Positions 24,844-33,721 of a DNA stretch of 64,000 nt are shown here, in pieces. Where the stretch lies: contig NZ_BAFS01000250.1 of assembly GCF_000308415.1 (NCBI RefSeq), positions 1 through 64,000 on the forward strand, given 5' to 3'. The notes below the pieces were generated by a model. It was not told the origin of the DNA. It ran no database searches and saw nothing but the letters and a program-made list of their open reading frames with translations. How positions within the stretch are numbered: the first letter of the stretch is position 1; the number at the start of each line of letters is the position of its first letter. A program made the translations under genes and the position numbers. The DNA is from Nocardia asiatica NBRC 100129. Lineage in GTDB: Bacteria > Actinomycetota > Actinomycetes > Mycobacteriales > Mycobacteriaceae.

Positions 24844-27026
24844 ACCTGCCTCCTTCGGCGCCGGGGCGCACCGTCCGCGTCGCCGTTCACCTGGTCGAGC
24901 AGCTCGTTGAATCCCGCTTCGATCTCGTCCAGCGGCTGGCCGTAGCGTTCGCGGCTCAGGCGCCGGATTTCGTTCGGATCGCTGGTTTCCGGGGGCGGCG
25001 GCAAGGTGATGCCCGACGCCCAGGGCTGGACGGTGTTATCCCGCATAAGGTTCACGTAGACGTGGTGGGCGGGCAGGGCACCGAAGTCTTCCGGGCTGAG
25101 CACAGATTGTCCGGTGGCCATATCTTTGGCGTCGCCTGCCTGCAGCTGAAAGGTGATGCGGCTGCGGGCGTTGTTTCTGAAGGCGTCGAGCATCGCGGGC
25201 GGCAACTGCTTCTGGTACTGATGCGCCAAATGGAACCCGGCGCGCAAGCTGCGGGCGGTGGCCAGAGCGTCGCCGAGGTCCGTTGGAAGCCGCAGGTAGT
25301 CCTGCACCTCGTCGATGTAGACCATGACCGGCGTGCGGGTGTCCTCTGGGGTGCCCGCCCGTTCCCGAATGGCTTGCCACAGTTCGGCGAGGATGATCGC
25401 CCCCAGTAGCTGCGCCGCCTCCGGCCCGATGACACCTTTCTGTAACGGCACCAACAGAACCTTGTTCCCCCGCAGCACCTGCCGGATATTGAACTTCGGA
25501 TTGCGCTGCGCCAGAACCGCCCTGAGCTGCTTGGTGAGCAGTGGACGGAGTTTGTTCGATAGGGGCGCGATCTTCGTGTCCACCGCTTCCGGCGACAACG
25601 AGTCGAACCACGCCCAGAATGGTCCGGCCGCGAACGGATCATCGCGAATCACCCGCTGCGTCAAGGAGCGGCGGAAACCGGGGTTGGTGAGCAACAGCGG
25701 CAGCATGGTGAGTGAGGCATCGTCGCGCTTGGCCAGCACCTCCAGGGAGTTGCGGAGGATGTCTGCCGACCGCGGCCCAAGGTCGCCGTGGATAGCGTGG
25801 ATGGTGCCGAACAACGAATCCGCGATCACCTCCGGCGTGCGGCCCTCACTGTGCGCCAGCGGATTGATCCCGACCGGGGCCTCATCGAGCGGATCGAGCA
25901 GCACGATGTCGCCGGCCCGGCGTGCAGGGATGCGAGCCAGGATGTCGGACACGAGGTCTTTGGGCTCGATCACCACCACCGGGCGCCCGGCTTCGAGGTC
26001 CTGGACGATCAGGTTGAGTAGCAACGTCGACTTGCCGGTGCCGTTGGGTCCGATGACCCAGGTGTGTCGCATGCTGTCGAGCACGTCGTAACCGACCGTG
26101 CCGGACACGCCCGGCGCGTTGGCCTTGGCGATCACCCGCTCGCCGGACAGCAGTGCCGGGGTTGGTCGGACCGGTTTCGGGTGCAGCGGCGGTTGGCCGG
26201 GGAAACGCTCGTCGTGATCGCTCACCGGCCAAGCCAGCAGGTGACTCAGTTCCGGCACGCTCAGCGGCTGCGCCGGGGTCAGGATCGACCACGTCGCTTT
26301 CGGCTCGTTGACATTCCCGGCCTTCTCGTTCGCCAGCTTGAAATGCACCCCGGCGGTCTCGACCGTCCCGATCGCTGCCGCCAACCCGAGCAGCAAGGAT
26401 TTGCGTCGCTCCGCGGTGCTGGCCTCGACGCCGATCCGGATGACCGCGCTGAAGCCGTGCTGGCCGAGCTTGCGGGCAATGGCCTGCTTGGCGTTCGGGC
26501 GCCGGTCGGGCAGCAAGCCGTTCCAGACTTTCGACGCCATCGACTGATGCCCGCCGTCCGCTCCGGTGACCGGCGGCAGCATCGGTTGACGGCGTGGCCC
26601 GAGGACGACTTGGATCACCAGGCGCTCAGTGCCTTTCACCGCCGTCAGCGCCGAGAGGATGGAACGGCTCGACGCAATCCGATCGACGGGCTCCAGCGGC
26701 CAATCTGTCGCGGTCAGCTTCAGCCGCCGGGCCGTGACGATCTCGCCGCGCTCCTCGGTGTCGAACGGCGTCACCACCGCACCGGAAACCAGCTGCTCGA
26801 CCGAGCGACGAACACCTTGGGCGTGCCGAAGTTGGCTGCCGACAAGATATTCCACGCCCTCACTGGCAGAGCGGGCTTCGAGGATGAGCTGGGGCGCGTG
26901 CTTCTGGGCCGCCCAGTGGCGAAGCAGCGAGGTCGCCGCTCCTTCACGAAACGGGCTGGGCCAGAACAGGAGCTGCCAGACGAGGGAGTCGGCGGTGAGG
27001 TCGGTATCGGCATTACTTACTGTCAT
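24840..27026 (-). CDS. Conjugative DNA-transfer ATPase (VirD4/VirB4-like)
   Basis: A 728-residue AAA+ motor expected to pump or couple DNA at the membrane. Walker A is GPNGTGKST near residue 355, Walker B is VMVYIDEVQDYL near 570, and an arginine-finger-type QLPPAMLDAFRNNARSRI region follows, with a TraG/VirD4-like C-terminus. The N-terminal ~300 residues have no clear membrane helix, so membrane association may come from the small membrane proteins encoded upstream. The ATG at 27026 (MTVSNAD) has AAGGAGG upstream and overlaps the preceding small gene by 14 bases. This is the only transfer motor seen in the window. Confidence 0.85.
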   Translation of the reverse strand: MTVSNADTDLTADSLVWQLLFWPSPFREGAATSLLRHWAAQKHAPQLILEARSASEGVEYLVGSQLRHAQGVRRSVEQLVSGAVVTPFDTEERGEIVTARRLKLTATDWPLEPVDRIASSRSILSALTAVKGTERLVIQVVLGPRRQPMLPPVTGADGGHQSMASKVWNGLLPDRRPNAKQAIARKLGQHGFSAVIRIGVEASTAERRKSLLLGLAAAIGTVETAGVHFKLANEKAGNVNEPKATWSILTPAQPLSVPELSHLLAWPVSDHDERFPGQPPLHPKPVRPTPALLSGERVIAKANAPGVSGTVGYDVLDSMRHTWVIGPNGTGKSTLLLNLIVQDLEAGRPVVVIEPKDLVSDILARIPARRAGDIVLLDPLDEAPVGINPLAHSEGRTPEVIADSLFGTIHAIHGDLGPRSADILRNSLEVLAKRDDASLTMLPLLLTNPGFRRSLTQRVIRDDPFAAGPFWAWFDSLSPEAVDTKIAPLSNKLRPLLTKQLRAVLAQRNPKFNIRQVLRGNKVLLVPLQKGVIGPEAAQLLGAIILAELWQAIRERAGTPEDTRTPVMVYIDEVQDYLRLPTDLGDALATARSLRAGFHLAHQYQKQLPPAMLDAFRNNARSRITFQLQAGDAKDMATGQSVLSPEDFGALPAHHVYVNLMRDNTVQPWASGITLPPPPETSDPNEIRRLSRERYGQPLDEIEAGFNELLDQVNGDADGAPRRRRRQV

Positions 27027-27237
27027 GGTCGGCCTCCTTCTGATCGGTGCGGGATTTCTCCGCCTCAGCAGCACGGGCAGCATCGGCCAGAGCCAGCGCG
27101 AGAAACGCCTTTCCGAGCAGCCGAATGTCCGGCTGCTCACGCCGCACTGCTCGCACATAGATCCGTCGTTCGAGTTTCGCCTGGTGACGCTGCTCTCGGT
27201 CACGTCGACGGTAATTTGATCGTCCTGTTTTAGACAT
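27013..27237 (-). CDS. Small basic protein of the transfer operon
   Basis: A 74-residue protein, very basic in the first half (SKTGRSNYRRRDREQRHQAKLERRIYVRAVRRE) with an Ala-rich helix after it. It is not recognised; the charge suggests nucleic-acid binding. It is the first gene after the two perfect XRE-type palindromes and overlaps the ATPase gene. AGGAGG lies six bases before the ATG at 27237. Confidence 0.65.
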   Translation of the reverse strand: MSKTGRSNYRRRDREQRHQAKLERRIYVRAVRREQPDIRLLGKAFLALALADAARAAEAEKSRTDQKEADHDSK

Positions 27238-27305
27238 AGCTATCCTCCTGTTCGAATTACGTTTGATATCGGTCGCCACCAGCGAAGATGATCGCCGGGC
27301 TAGCC

Positions 27306-27321
27306 GGTGAATATTTTCACC
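27306..27321. promoter_or_regulatory. Predicted XRE operator, site O2
   Basis: GGTGAATATTTTCACC, perfect 6-bp arms with a 4-base spacer, about 70 bases upstream of the transfer-operon start. Confidence 0.7.
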
Positions 27322-27341
27322 AGATCCTGTCTCTACTATGC

Positions 27342-27357
27342 GGTGAATTAATTCACC
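27342..27357. promoter_or_regulatory. Predicted XRE operator, site O3
   Basis: GGTGAATTAATTCACC, fully palindromic over 16 bases, centred 36 bases from site O2. Paired operators of this kind allow cooperative repressor binding. Confidence 0.7.
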
Positions 27358-27442
27358 AGGCAATAGAGTTTGAGCAAACTACAACACCGAAACGGCTAGC
27401 AATAACAGGGGTAGAAAATCTGACTTGTTTGGATAATTTCGT

Positions 27443-27658
27443 TCACCACCCAGCACGCATTTTCCGGTAAATCACGATCCCGCCGATGACGAGCGCGATC
27501 AGGCCGACCACCCCCAGGATCACCACCAGCGTCGGCCACATCGACTGAATCAGGTTGACCGCGAGGTAGATCGCGATCACGCCGAGCAGGATGGCCACAC
27601 AGGCTCGTTTGAACGACTCGGCCAGGCCGGACGGAGAATCTCCACTCACCGCGGCCAC
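27443..27658 (-). CDS. Small two-helix membrane protein
   Basis: A 71-residue protein with two membrane segments (ACVAILLGVIAIYLAVNLI and TLVVILGVVGLIALVIGGIVIY). It overlaps the upstream 82-residue gene, and GAGGAG runs into the GTG start. Probably a small subunit of the element's membrane apparatus. The actual start may be the GTG at 27649, which has better spacing. Confidence 0.65.
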   Translation of the reverse strand: MAAVSGDSPSGLAESFKRACVAILLGVIAIYLAVNLIQSMWPTLVVILGVVGLIALVIGGIVIYRKMRAGW

Positions 27659-27894
27659 CTCCTCATCCAGTCGATCGCCTCGTTGGCCACCAGCCAGGCA
27701 AACGCGAGCGCCAAGCGGCTACTCGTCGGTGCCTGATCCTCCCGCTTGCCGGCGTAGCGCTGGATGTCTCGGCTCAGCCGCAGGGACCGCCGGAGCACGA
27801 AATTCACGATGTCGCTGACCGTTTCGAGATCGTCGCCCTGCGGCACCTTGGGCCGAAGCTCGTTCAGGACCACTCGGTGGTTTCGCGTGTTCAT
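27646..27894 (-). CDS. Small hypothetical protein of the membrane operon
   Basis: An 82-residue protein: NHRVVLNELRPKVPQGDDL, ETVSDIVNFVLRRSLRLSRDIQRY, then a helical C-terminus SRLALAFAWLVANEAIDWMRRW. No family recognised. It lies between, and is translationally close to, two membrane-protein genes. GGAG precedes the ATG. Confidence 0.6.
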   Translation of the reverse strand: MNTRNHRVVLNELRPKVPQGDDLETVSDIVNFVLRRSLRLSRDIQRYAGKREDQAPTSSRLALAFAWLVANEAIDWMRRWPR

Positions 27895-27896
27895 GC

Positions 27897-29363
27897 TCAC
27901 CACTCCCCACCGAGATCGTCGGCCTCGTCGTCGCCCTCGGTGGACGCGATCGGCACCAAGGCCATGCTTCTGGACGCGGCCGTGGACGTCGTGCCCTTGG
28001 TGGCCGTGCTGTCCTCGGCCACCAGTTCGTCCAGCCGCTCCATCAGCTCCACGAGCACCGAGCGGTCGACGCCGACGAACGGCCGGAGCAGATTGCCGTG
28101 TGGGCTGCCGTCCTGGTTCGCGAACATCGCCTCCGGCCCGCATCCCTGGTGATACGACCGGGCCAGCAGCCGCACCTGATCCGCCCCCTTGATCGGCGCG
28201 CCCATCTTGGCGAGGGTGGCGGCGACGATCCGCTCGGCGTTCAACTTGAGCGGCGGCAATTGCGCAGCCAGCCCGTCGAGTTGGCGACCCAGCGCCACCC
28301 GCTGCTGCTCGATCGGCTCCAGCTGCGCGGCCAGGTAGCCGACCTCGTCGGTCTGGAGCGAGCCGTCGCGGAAGCGCGCCGCGAACACTACGACGTTGAC
28401 CACGATCACGATGAGCGCGAAGAACACGCCCAGGATGGCCGCGCCGGTGATGCCGCCACCCGCCGCCACGCTGTCGGAGATGATTCGGTAGGCCATGACG
28501 ATCCCGGCCCCGACAGCAAGCGTCGTCGCCAGGATGACGAACACCAGCGGCAAGAAACGCGCCGGGCCCGCGGGTAGCGTGATGCCTCCGCCAGTGTCCT
28601 TGTAGCCCTTGAGATCCCGGCCGAAGAACTTCAGACCCACGGCTACGGCTGCGGTGCCGAGCAACGCGAAGACGACGGCCGTGATGAGCGGCACCACGCT
28701 GCCACCCCAGGCCGCGCCCTCACCGCTCGCGATGCCGGTCAGGTCGACGTTGAACACCTGCGCCAGGAAGTACAGCAGCACCGGGAAGTCCAGCAGCGCC
28801 GCCCAGGTCGCGAACCGATGCAACCACACCGGCACCCGCCGGTGCTTCAGGCTGCCCGCATCGCGCTCGTCGGTCACCTTGGTGCTGACTGCCACCATTC
28901 GGTCGCGGGCGTCGCGGGCCGTGATGACGTCGCCGTTCATACCAGTCACCGACTGCTCGTCCAGCCGGTCGAGTTCGGCGCGCGTCATGACCATTTTGCC
29001 CTTGACGCTCGCGGCATGGTCCAGCAGCCGTGCGAGCTGCTCCGCACCCTGCTCGCGGGCTTCCTCGGCGGCAAGCATGCCCTTGCTCATCACGAGGGCT
29101 TCCATCTGGCTGAACGTGTCCGGCTCGCGCTTCTCACCGATGCGACCCTGCTCGCTATGCAGCGCCAGCACCTGGGCCAGCCAGTTGCGGGGTATCGGCT
29201 TGCCGGTGGCCAGCGACATGGCGATGTCGCGCTTGGGTATGGATGGCGGCGATGTGGTACCGGCGCCGGTCGCCGGCGGCGCCGGGATCACCGAGGGCAA
29301 CGCCTGGCCGTGATCGACGTGCCCGCTATTTCCGTTCGTGGGCGTGGTGGGCTGGATGGTCAT
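27897..29363 (-). CDS. Multi-pass membrane protein of the element
   Basis: A 488-residue protein with a Pro/Thr-rich N-terminus, a charged helical region (about 60-170, including RVPVWLHRFATW), then four hydrophobic helices between about 180 and 330 (LLDFPVLLYFLAQVF; VVPLITAVVFALLGTAAVAVGL; FLPLVFVILATTLAVGAGIVM; GAAILGVFFALIVIVVNVVVF), and a long cytoplasmic C-terminus with a coiled-coil-like stretch near 350-390. No catalytic motif is seen. Its position upstream of the transfer ATPase, in a run of membrane genes, suggests a conjugation or surface role. Confidence 0.65.
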   Translation of the reverse strand: MTIQPTTPTNGNSGHVDHGQALPSVIPAPPATGAGTTSPPSIPKRDIAMSLATGKPIPRNWLAQVLALHSEQGRIGEKREPDTFSQMEALVMSKGMLAAEEAREQGAEQLARLLDHAASVKGKMVMTRAELDRLDEQSVTGMNGDVITARDARDRMVAVSTKVTDERDAGSLKHRRVPVWLHRFATWAALLDFPVLLYFLAQVFNVDLTGIASGEGAAWGGSVVPLITAVVFALLGTAAVAVGLKFFGRDLKGYKDTGGGITLPAGPARFLPLVFVILATTLAVGAGIVMAYRIISDSVAAGGGITGAAILGVFFALIVIVVNVVVFAARFRDGSLQTDEVGYLAAQLEPIEQQRVALGRQLDGLAAQLPPLKLNAERIVAATLAKMGAPIKGADQVRLLARSYHQGCGPEAMFANQDGSPHGNLLRPFVGVDRSVLVELMERLDELVAEDSTATKGTTSTAASRSMALVPIASTEGDDEADDLGGEW

Positions 29364-29424
29364 GATGCTGGCTCCAATCTGGTGAGGGGATACGGATTCC
29401 GGGGAGCTACACGACGGCGGGACA

Positions 29425-30666
29425 TCACCGGCTGCCGTGGTGGAAGGTCAGCTCGACGCGGCGGTTCTGCTGCGCCTTGGCTTCGTCGAAGCGGCCATCG
29501 GTGAAGTTCGGGATCACCGGCTCGCGGGCGTCGTGGCCGGAGACGGTGCCCAGCAGTGCGGACGGCAGCCCCAGTGCCACGAGGCGATCGGCCATGGCAT
29601 GTGCCCGCCGCTCGGACAGGTTGTTCCGGGTGTCCCCGGTGCCGGTGTCCGCGATGTGCCCGGTGACGTCGATGGACCGGAAGTTGCAGCGGGATACAGC
29701 GTCCACGATCGGCCGTAGCTGATCGTCGGCGTTCGCTGGCAGGACGGGACTGTCCGGCACGAAGTGGAGCGTCTGATCGTTCAAGCTCGCCCACACCGGG
29801 CAGCCACCCTCGGTGATGGCGTCCGGCACCGGCACGACCGGCACGGGCATGGTGGCTACCGGCGCCGCCGCGGACGGGGTGTCGTGCGCGACGATACAAG
29901 TGGCTGCCCCGGCACGCTGGCAGATCCCGGTCCACAGCTGCTCGACCAGGGTGCGAGCGAAGGGTGGCAATCCTGGCTGCGATCCACCGGCGATGCCTAG
30001 GCCATGGAATGTCACGTGACGGCCCTTGAGGGTGGGCAGCCGTCCCTGTTGCGCGATGCTGTCGATGACGCTGTCCGGCTTGGCGTTCCAGCCGGTGACG
30101 CGCAGGTCGATCGGCGCAACCGTGCTGATCCCCGAGGACACGATGTGGAGATCGCCGGGCAGCTGACTGGCGCGATCAAGGAGAGCGAGGAGATTGAGGC
30201 CGGGCTGATCGGCCTGTGCGTTCGCCACCGAGTCGTCCAGTTTGCGCAGCGAGGCGGTGATCTGGCGATCGGCATCGGCCGTGGCGTGCTGCACCTGGCC
30301 GTTCGGCCGGAGCGGTGTCAGGTCCTTCATGGTGATGTCGCCCGTGGCCGAGGACATGATGTGCACGGTGGCGTCGCCGGTGCGCTTGGAGCGCTTGGCC
30401 ATGTCGGTCAGCTCGGTGCCAAGCGAATCCGGCAGGGCTGCACGGGGTTCGGCGCTGGTGGCGGTGGCGGCGATGGTGATCGTAGAGGGCTGCGCGTCCG
30501 CAGGCGACGCAGTGCAGCCGATCATGCTGAGGAACGCGGACAAGCTTGCGAACAGCGCCAGCAGCGAAAGAACCGCGTGTATCGCTAACGAATAGGCAGT
30601 CGGACGCGAAACAAGCTGGCAAACAGCAGCGTCCGGTGAAGACTTCAAATAGGTGTGATGGGACAT
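29425..30666 (-). CDS. OmpA-like C-terminal domain lipoprotein
   Basis: A 413-residue envelope protein. A hydrophobic segment at residues about 25-48 ends in LSMIGC, a lipobox-like sequence, so it may be a lipoprotein. The C-terminal ~110 residues match the peptidoglycan-binding OmpA/MotB fold: ANADDQLRPIVDAV, IDVTGHIADTGTGDTRNNLSERRAHAMADRLVALG and NRRVELTFH. The middle is unknown. It probably anchors the element's surface machinery to the cell wall. The ATG at 30666 follows a GGAAGG-type ribosome site. Confidence 0.75.
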   Translation of the reverse strand: MSHHTYLKSSPDAAVCQLVSRPTAYSLAIHAVLSLLALFASLSAFLSMIGCTASPADAQPSTITIAATATSAEPRAALPDSLGTELTDMAKRSKRTGDATVHIMSSATGDITMKDLTPLRPNGQVQHATADADRQITASLRKLDDSVANAQADQPGLNLLALLDRASQLPGDLHIVSSGISTVAPIDLRVTGWNAKPDSVIDSIAQQGRLPTLKGRHVTFHGLGIAGGSQPGLPPFARTLVEQLWTGICQRAGAATCIVAHDTPSAAAPVATMPVPVVPVPDAITEGGCPVWASLNDQTLHFVPDSPVLPANADDQLRPIVDAVSRCNFRSIDVTGHIADTGTGDTRNNLSERRAHAMADRLVALGLPSALLGTVSGHDAREPVIPNFTDGRFDEAKAQQNRRVELTFHHGSR

Positions 30667-30868
30667 GCGGCATTCCGCCTTCCGGGATGTGCTGATGGGA
30701 TGCGAGCGGTCTACGTCACTGGTAGATGACGTTGTAGCCCCGGAAGAAACGTTAGAAATCCGCAGGTCAGAAAGCAGGCGTGCAAGGTGGCGCTGAAGTT
30801 GGTGGGAAAGTTGGTGGGTAGCTGCCGCACTCATGGCGCACTTCTCCAGGCGGGAACATGATGGCGTC

Positions 30869-31852
30869 ATGACCCGCAGCTATCCTCGCTCTCAACTCCA
30901 CAAAGCACTGGAGCAGTACGGCCGACGAGGGCGACGTCTATCGGAAGGCCGGATGCTGAGCGTTGACGTGGTGCTGCGCCAGCTTGGCGATGACACTCGG
31001 CTTTCCGACCCGCGGTACCGCGAGCAACTCGCGCGCAGGGTCGTCACTGTGTTGCGCTCGCTCATCACCGCAATTGCCGATCCGGTGGACCGGCGCATCG
31101 CTGAGACGGTGTTGGCCGCGACACCCGAGTTCCAAGACAAAACCGTCGAACAGCGCCGCGCCTTCGTTCGTGAGCACGACCTTGGGTTCACCGACGAGCA
31201 GTTCAAGACACGGCGAGCACGGGTGATTGGCGACCTTGCAGCCGAGCTTGCCGAGGCATTTCGTACGCAGCCCGCGACCCAGCGGATCTTCATCGGAGGC
31301 AACTACACCGACCCGATCTGGGACCGTGATGCCGCCGAACTCGGTGTCGCACTCGCGGAGCTGCCGGTCACGATCGTGTCCGGTTCTGCACTGCCCGGCC
31401 GTAGGATCGCCTACGCGATGGCGGATGCATTGGCAGCCAGGGGCATCTACGCGCCCACACGTGTCATGCTGTTTGCCCAAGCCAACGCCGATAAGCCCAC
31501 TCAGGCCGACCGCCCGATCGGCACCCTGACGTACTTCGGCATCAATGCCATGGAGAAGCGGCGGGAGATGCTGCGTATCTCGCGTTTAGCCATCCTGTTC
31601 GGTGGCGCCAGAGGAACAGCGGAAGAGGCGGAACTGGCTGATATGCATGGGATCCCGGTTGTCCCACTGGCCTTCACCGGGGGAACGGCCAGGCAGTATT
31701 GGTTTGCTCATCGCGCCGAAACCGACGCCGTCATGCTCGGTGACAAGCCAGCAGATGCCCGTGCGTATGCCATGCTCAATCACGAAGTCCACAGCTTGGC
31801 GTTGCAGGCAGCAGTTCAACTGGTCCGGCAGGCACTTGCCCTGACTGTTTGA
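30869..31852 (+). CDS. SLOG-domain protein (TIR/LOG-like nucleotide sensor or hydrolase)
   Basis: A 327-residue protein in two parts. Residues 1-145 are helical with an Arg-rich start and no known family. Residues about 150-320 look like a SLOG/LOG Rossmann domain: QRIFIGGNYTDP, TIVSGSALPGRRIAYAMADALAARG, FGINAMEKRREMLRISRLAILFGGARGTAEEAELADMHGIPVVPLAFTGGTARQYW. The R-x8-l-FGGARGT-xxE pattern is the typical nucleotide-binding signature. SLOG domains sense or cleave nucleotide-derived signals in CBASS-like and Thoeris-like defence. It ends at a strong bidirectional terminator. A start at 30833 is possible but has no ribosome site. Confidence 0.65.
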   Translation: MTRSYPRSQLHKALEQYGRRGRRLSEGRMLSVDVVLRQLGDDTRLSDPRYREQLARRVVTVLRSLITAIADPVDRRIAETVLAATPEFQDKTVEQRRAFVREHDLGFTDEQFKTRRARVIGDLAAELAEAFRTQPATQRIFIGGNYTDPIWDRDAAELGVALAELPVTIVSGSALPGRRIAYAMADALAARGIYAPTRVMLFAQANADKPTQADRPIGTLTYFGINAMEKRREMLRISRLAILFGGARGTAEEAELADMHGIPVVPLAFTGGTARQYWFAHRAETDAVMLGDKPADARAYAMLNHEVHSLALQAAVQLVRQALALTV

Positions 31853-31876
31853 CGAAGGATCGTACGTCCGCTCAGG

Positions 31877-31910
31877 CCAAGAGCGCCGGGGGTGGGCCCG
31901 GCGCTCTTGG
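31877..31910. terminator. Bidirectional terminator between convergent genes
   Basis: Perfect 14-bp stem (31877-31890 with 31897-31910) around GGTGGG, between the SLOG gene and the 60-residue gene that converges on it. Confidence 0.85.
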
Positions 31911-31935
31911 CGTCGTACACCGGTAGGCAGGTGGC

Positions 31936-32118
31936 TTACACGGCCTCGGCCAGCCAATTCATCACGGCGCGCTCCACGTAGACGACCAGACGCTTCGCGC
32001 GATCCGATCCATCTGGAGCAACAGCTTGCCGCTGTTCGACCTTCTCCAGAATTTCAGTGCAGGCGACGATGACATGGTCGAGCGCTTCGTCGGCCAGCTG
32101 GCGGTTATGGTCCTTCAC
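31936..32118 (-). CDS. 60-residue protein under the duplicated promoter
   Basis: A small, probably helical protein (HNRQLADEALDHVIVACTEIL... RLVVYVERAVMNWLAEAV). No family is recognised. The GTG start at 32118 has GGAAGGAGC upstream, inside the 65-bp sequence that is also present before the gene at 37092. The shared control region is the main reason to believe it is a real gene. Confidence 0.65.
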   Translation of the reverse strand: MKDHNRQLADEALDHVIVACTEILEKVEQRQAVAPDGSDRAKRLVVYVERAVMNWLAEAV

Positions 32119-32123
32119 CGCTT

Positions 32124-32188
32124 TGCTCCTTCCAATTTGGATGGAGCGATGACATCGCCTGTTCCGCGGTGTTCTTCCTGGCCAGAAC
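32124..32188 (-). repeat. Duplicated 65-bp promoter/leader, copy B
   Basis: Aligned without gaps to 37025-37089 (+), 56 of 65 bases agree by eye. It includes GTTCTGGCCAGG, two AACA-type direct repeats (GAACA, GGAACA), the block ATCGCTCCATCCAAAT and the ribosome site GGAAGGAGCA. It ends five bases before the GTG of the 60-residue gene. Confidence 0.85.
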
Positions 32189-32247
32189 AGGTTTATTGGT
32201 TGAAGGGAGCCTGGGCTTGGCCCGGCGCAGCGGTCACCAGAGCCCAG

Positions 32248-33048
32248 CTACCGCGAGAAAATCTCGACGGCGGCCACTACAGCGCCCAGCGTGGCGATCC
32301 CGAGGTGCGCGGCGACCCACAGGTGCTCCAGCCGAATGCGGGCCAGCACCTTGTAGTTGCTCTCGTGCTGGCGCCGGTTAGCCGCCCAATCGTCTTCGAG
32401 GTACAGCTCAGGGTAGAGGTCATTGAGACGGCGCCGAAGCAGCTGCGCAGCATCCATGTGCATCTTGAACCGCTCGAAGTACTTGGCCGAGATCAGAGCA
32501 CCGAAGAGTCCAAGCAAGCAGACGCCGAGGGCGACACATGCGCTGACGATACGGGTATCCCTTTGGACTGCAATGTAACTTAATCCGCCCACCGCGCTGA
32601 TCACCACGATCAAGGTCATGATGGCGCGATGATTCTCGGACTGTCGGCCCTGCGTGCGCTGCTCCTGCCACATGCGCATCAGCACGTCGGCACCGGCCGA
32701 TGATTGCCGGTCCTGCGGTCCGTCTGGGCGCTCAGGCTGCTGGTTATCCGGTCGCGCTACCGCGAGCAGCCCTAGGGAACCAGTTATCTCGTCCTGCACC
32801 CTTTCCCATTTGATGCGCCATGTGCCGACGTCTCCACCGCAGGCTTTGACGAACGCCTCGGTCGTCTCCCAGGTCGGCAGGTGGTCGCCGCCGGCCGCCT
32901 CCGAGAGCGCAGTCCGGGAACGACCGGTCATGCGTGCCATCTGCAGATACTTGGGACTGCCAGCTTGTTCACGCAGCCGCCGCAGGTCGGCTGCGAACGC
33001 CTGAACAGGACCTGCTGAAGGGTCAAGGGGGCGCTCCGGGCGCGGCAT
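32248..33048 (-). CDS. HTH protein with three membrane segments
   Basis: A 266-residue protein. Residues about 15-80 are an actinomycete XRE-type helix-turn-helix (AFAADLRRLREQAG, YLQMARMTGRSRTALSEAAGG, HLPTWETTEAFVKACGGD). A flexible linker is followed by membrane helices AIMTLIVVISAVGGLSYIAV, IVSACVALGVCLLGLFGALI and, at the end, LWVAAHLGIATLGAVVAAVEIF. The stretch between the last two (KYFERFKMHMDAAQLLRRRLNDLYPEL) recalls SLATT-type pore-forming effectors, which pair with SLOG proteins, but this likeness is weak. The ATG at 33048 with GGAGG upstream is preferred over the GTG at 33069. Confidence 0.6.
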   Translation of the reverse strand: MPRPERPLDPSAGPVQAFAADLRRLREQAGSPKYLQMARMTGRSRTALSEAAGGDHLPTWETTEAFVKACGGDVGTWRIKWERVQDEITGSLGLLAVARPDNQQPERPDGPQDRQSSAGADVLMRMWQEQRTQGRQSENHRAIMTLIVVISAVGGLSYIAVQRDTRIVSACVALGVCLLGLFGALISAKYFERFKMHMDAAQLLRRRLNDLYPELYLEDDWAANRRQHESNYKVLARIRLEHLWVAAHLGIATLGAVVAAVEIFSR

Positions 33049-33205
33049 AGCACGGTCCTCCGGGGGCACGGCGATATGGTCCGTCGAATTCTAGCCCAGC
33101 AAAGAACTACTCACGGACTGCTGGAGCGGCAGTATACCTACCTGATGCGCAGATAACTATGGGAATATTGCATAAATCATTGAATTGTGGTTCAATTGCA
33201 AAGGA

Positions 33206-33706
33206 ATGGAGTATTTATCGCCACACGCAGAAAGGTCGCAGCAGGAACTCGAAGCGCAAGCTTCGGAATTTGTGGACCGCGCCCAGTCGCTAATTGATGC
33301 GGCAGACGGCCTGCCCCGCCATCTTGATAGCATGACGAGTGAGCAGCGGGGTGTATTCATTGAGTTCAATCGGTTACACGATGAGGTGGAGTCGCTGCCA
33401 CAGGCGGATACGGAATTATCCGCCAAAGTATACGCCCGGCTGACAGAGAGTGGATACGTCAGAGACAGGCGGTTCATTGTGTCGTACGTCGGCCAAATGC
33501 TGGCAGTAGACCAGGAAGGCGGACTCCGGTTACTCACCCGGCTGGCCGGCGACAGTGATCAATACGTCCAGCAGCAGGCATGGGACACCTTCAAGGGCGA
33601 TATCATTGAGCGAGAAGGAACTGCTATAAGTGCGCGAGAAGCATTTCCTGTCGTGATGAGTTTTATCGATAGTTTCGATCTAATTCCTAAGAAAATTCGT
33701 CCGTAG
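33206..33706 (+). CDS. Hypothetical acidic helical protein
   Basis: A 166-residue protein of AT-richer codon use than its neighbours. The N-terminal half is coiled-coil-like (ERSQQELEAQASEFVDRAQSLIDAA). The C-terminal half (VRDRRFIVSYVGQMLAVDQEGGLRLLTRLAGDSDQYVQQQAWDTF) resembles one or two alpha-solenoid units. No family recognised. It converges with the NACHT gene, with 15 bases between stops, and may be functionally tied to it. The start is uncertain: the ATG at 33206 follows AAAGGA very closely and a TTG lies at 33185. Confidence 0.55.
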   Translation: MEYLSPHAERSQQELEAQASEFVDRAQSLIDAADGLPRHLDSMTSEQRGVFIEFNRLHDEVESLPQADTELSAKVYARLTESGYVRDRRFIVSYVGQMLAVDQEGGLRLLTRLAGDSDQYVQQQAWDTFKGDIIEREGTAISAREAFPVVMSFIDSFDLIPKKIRP

Positions 33707-33721
33707 TGATGATCTATCTCA

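Noticed and set aside
30838..30871. A third copy of the duplicated promoter upstream of the SLOG gene
   Set aside because: A resemblance (TTCTCCAGGCGGGAACA) exists but needs gaps and lacks the downstream block.
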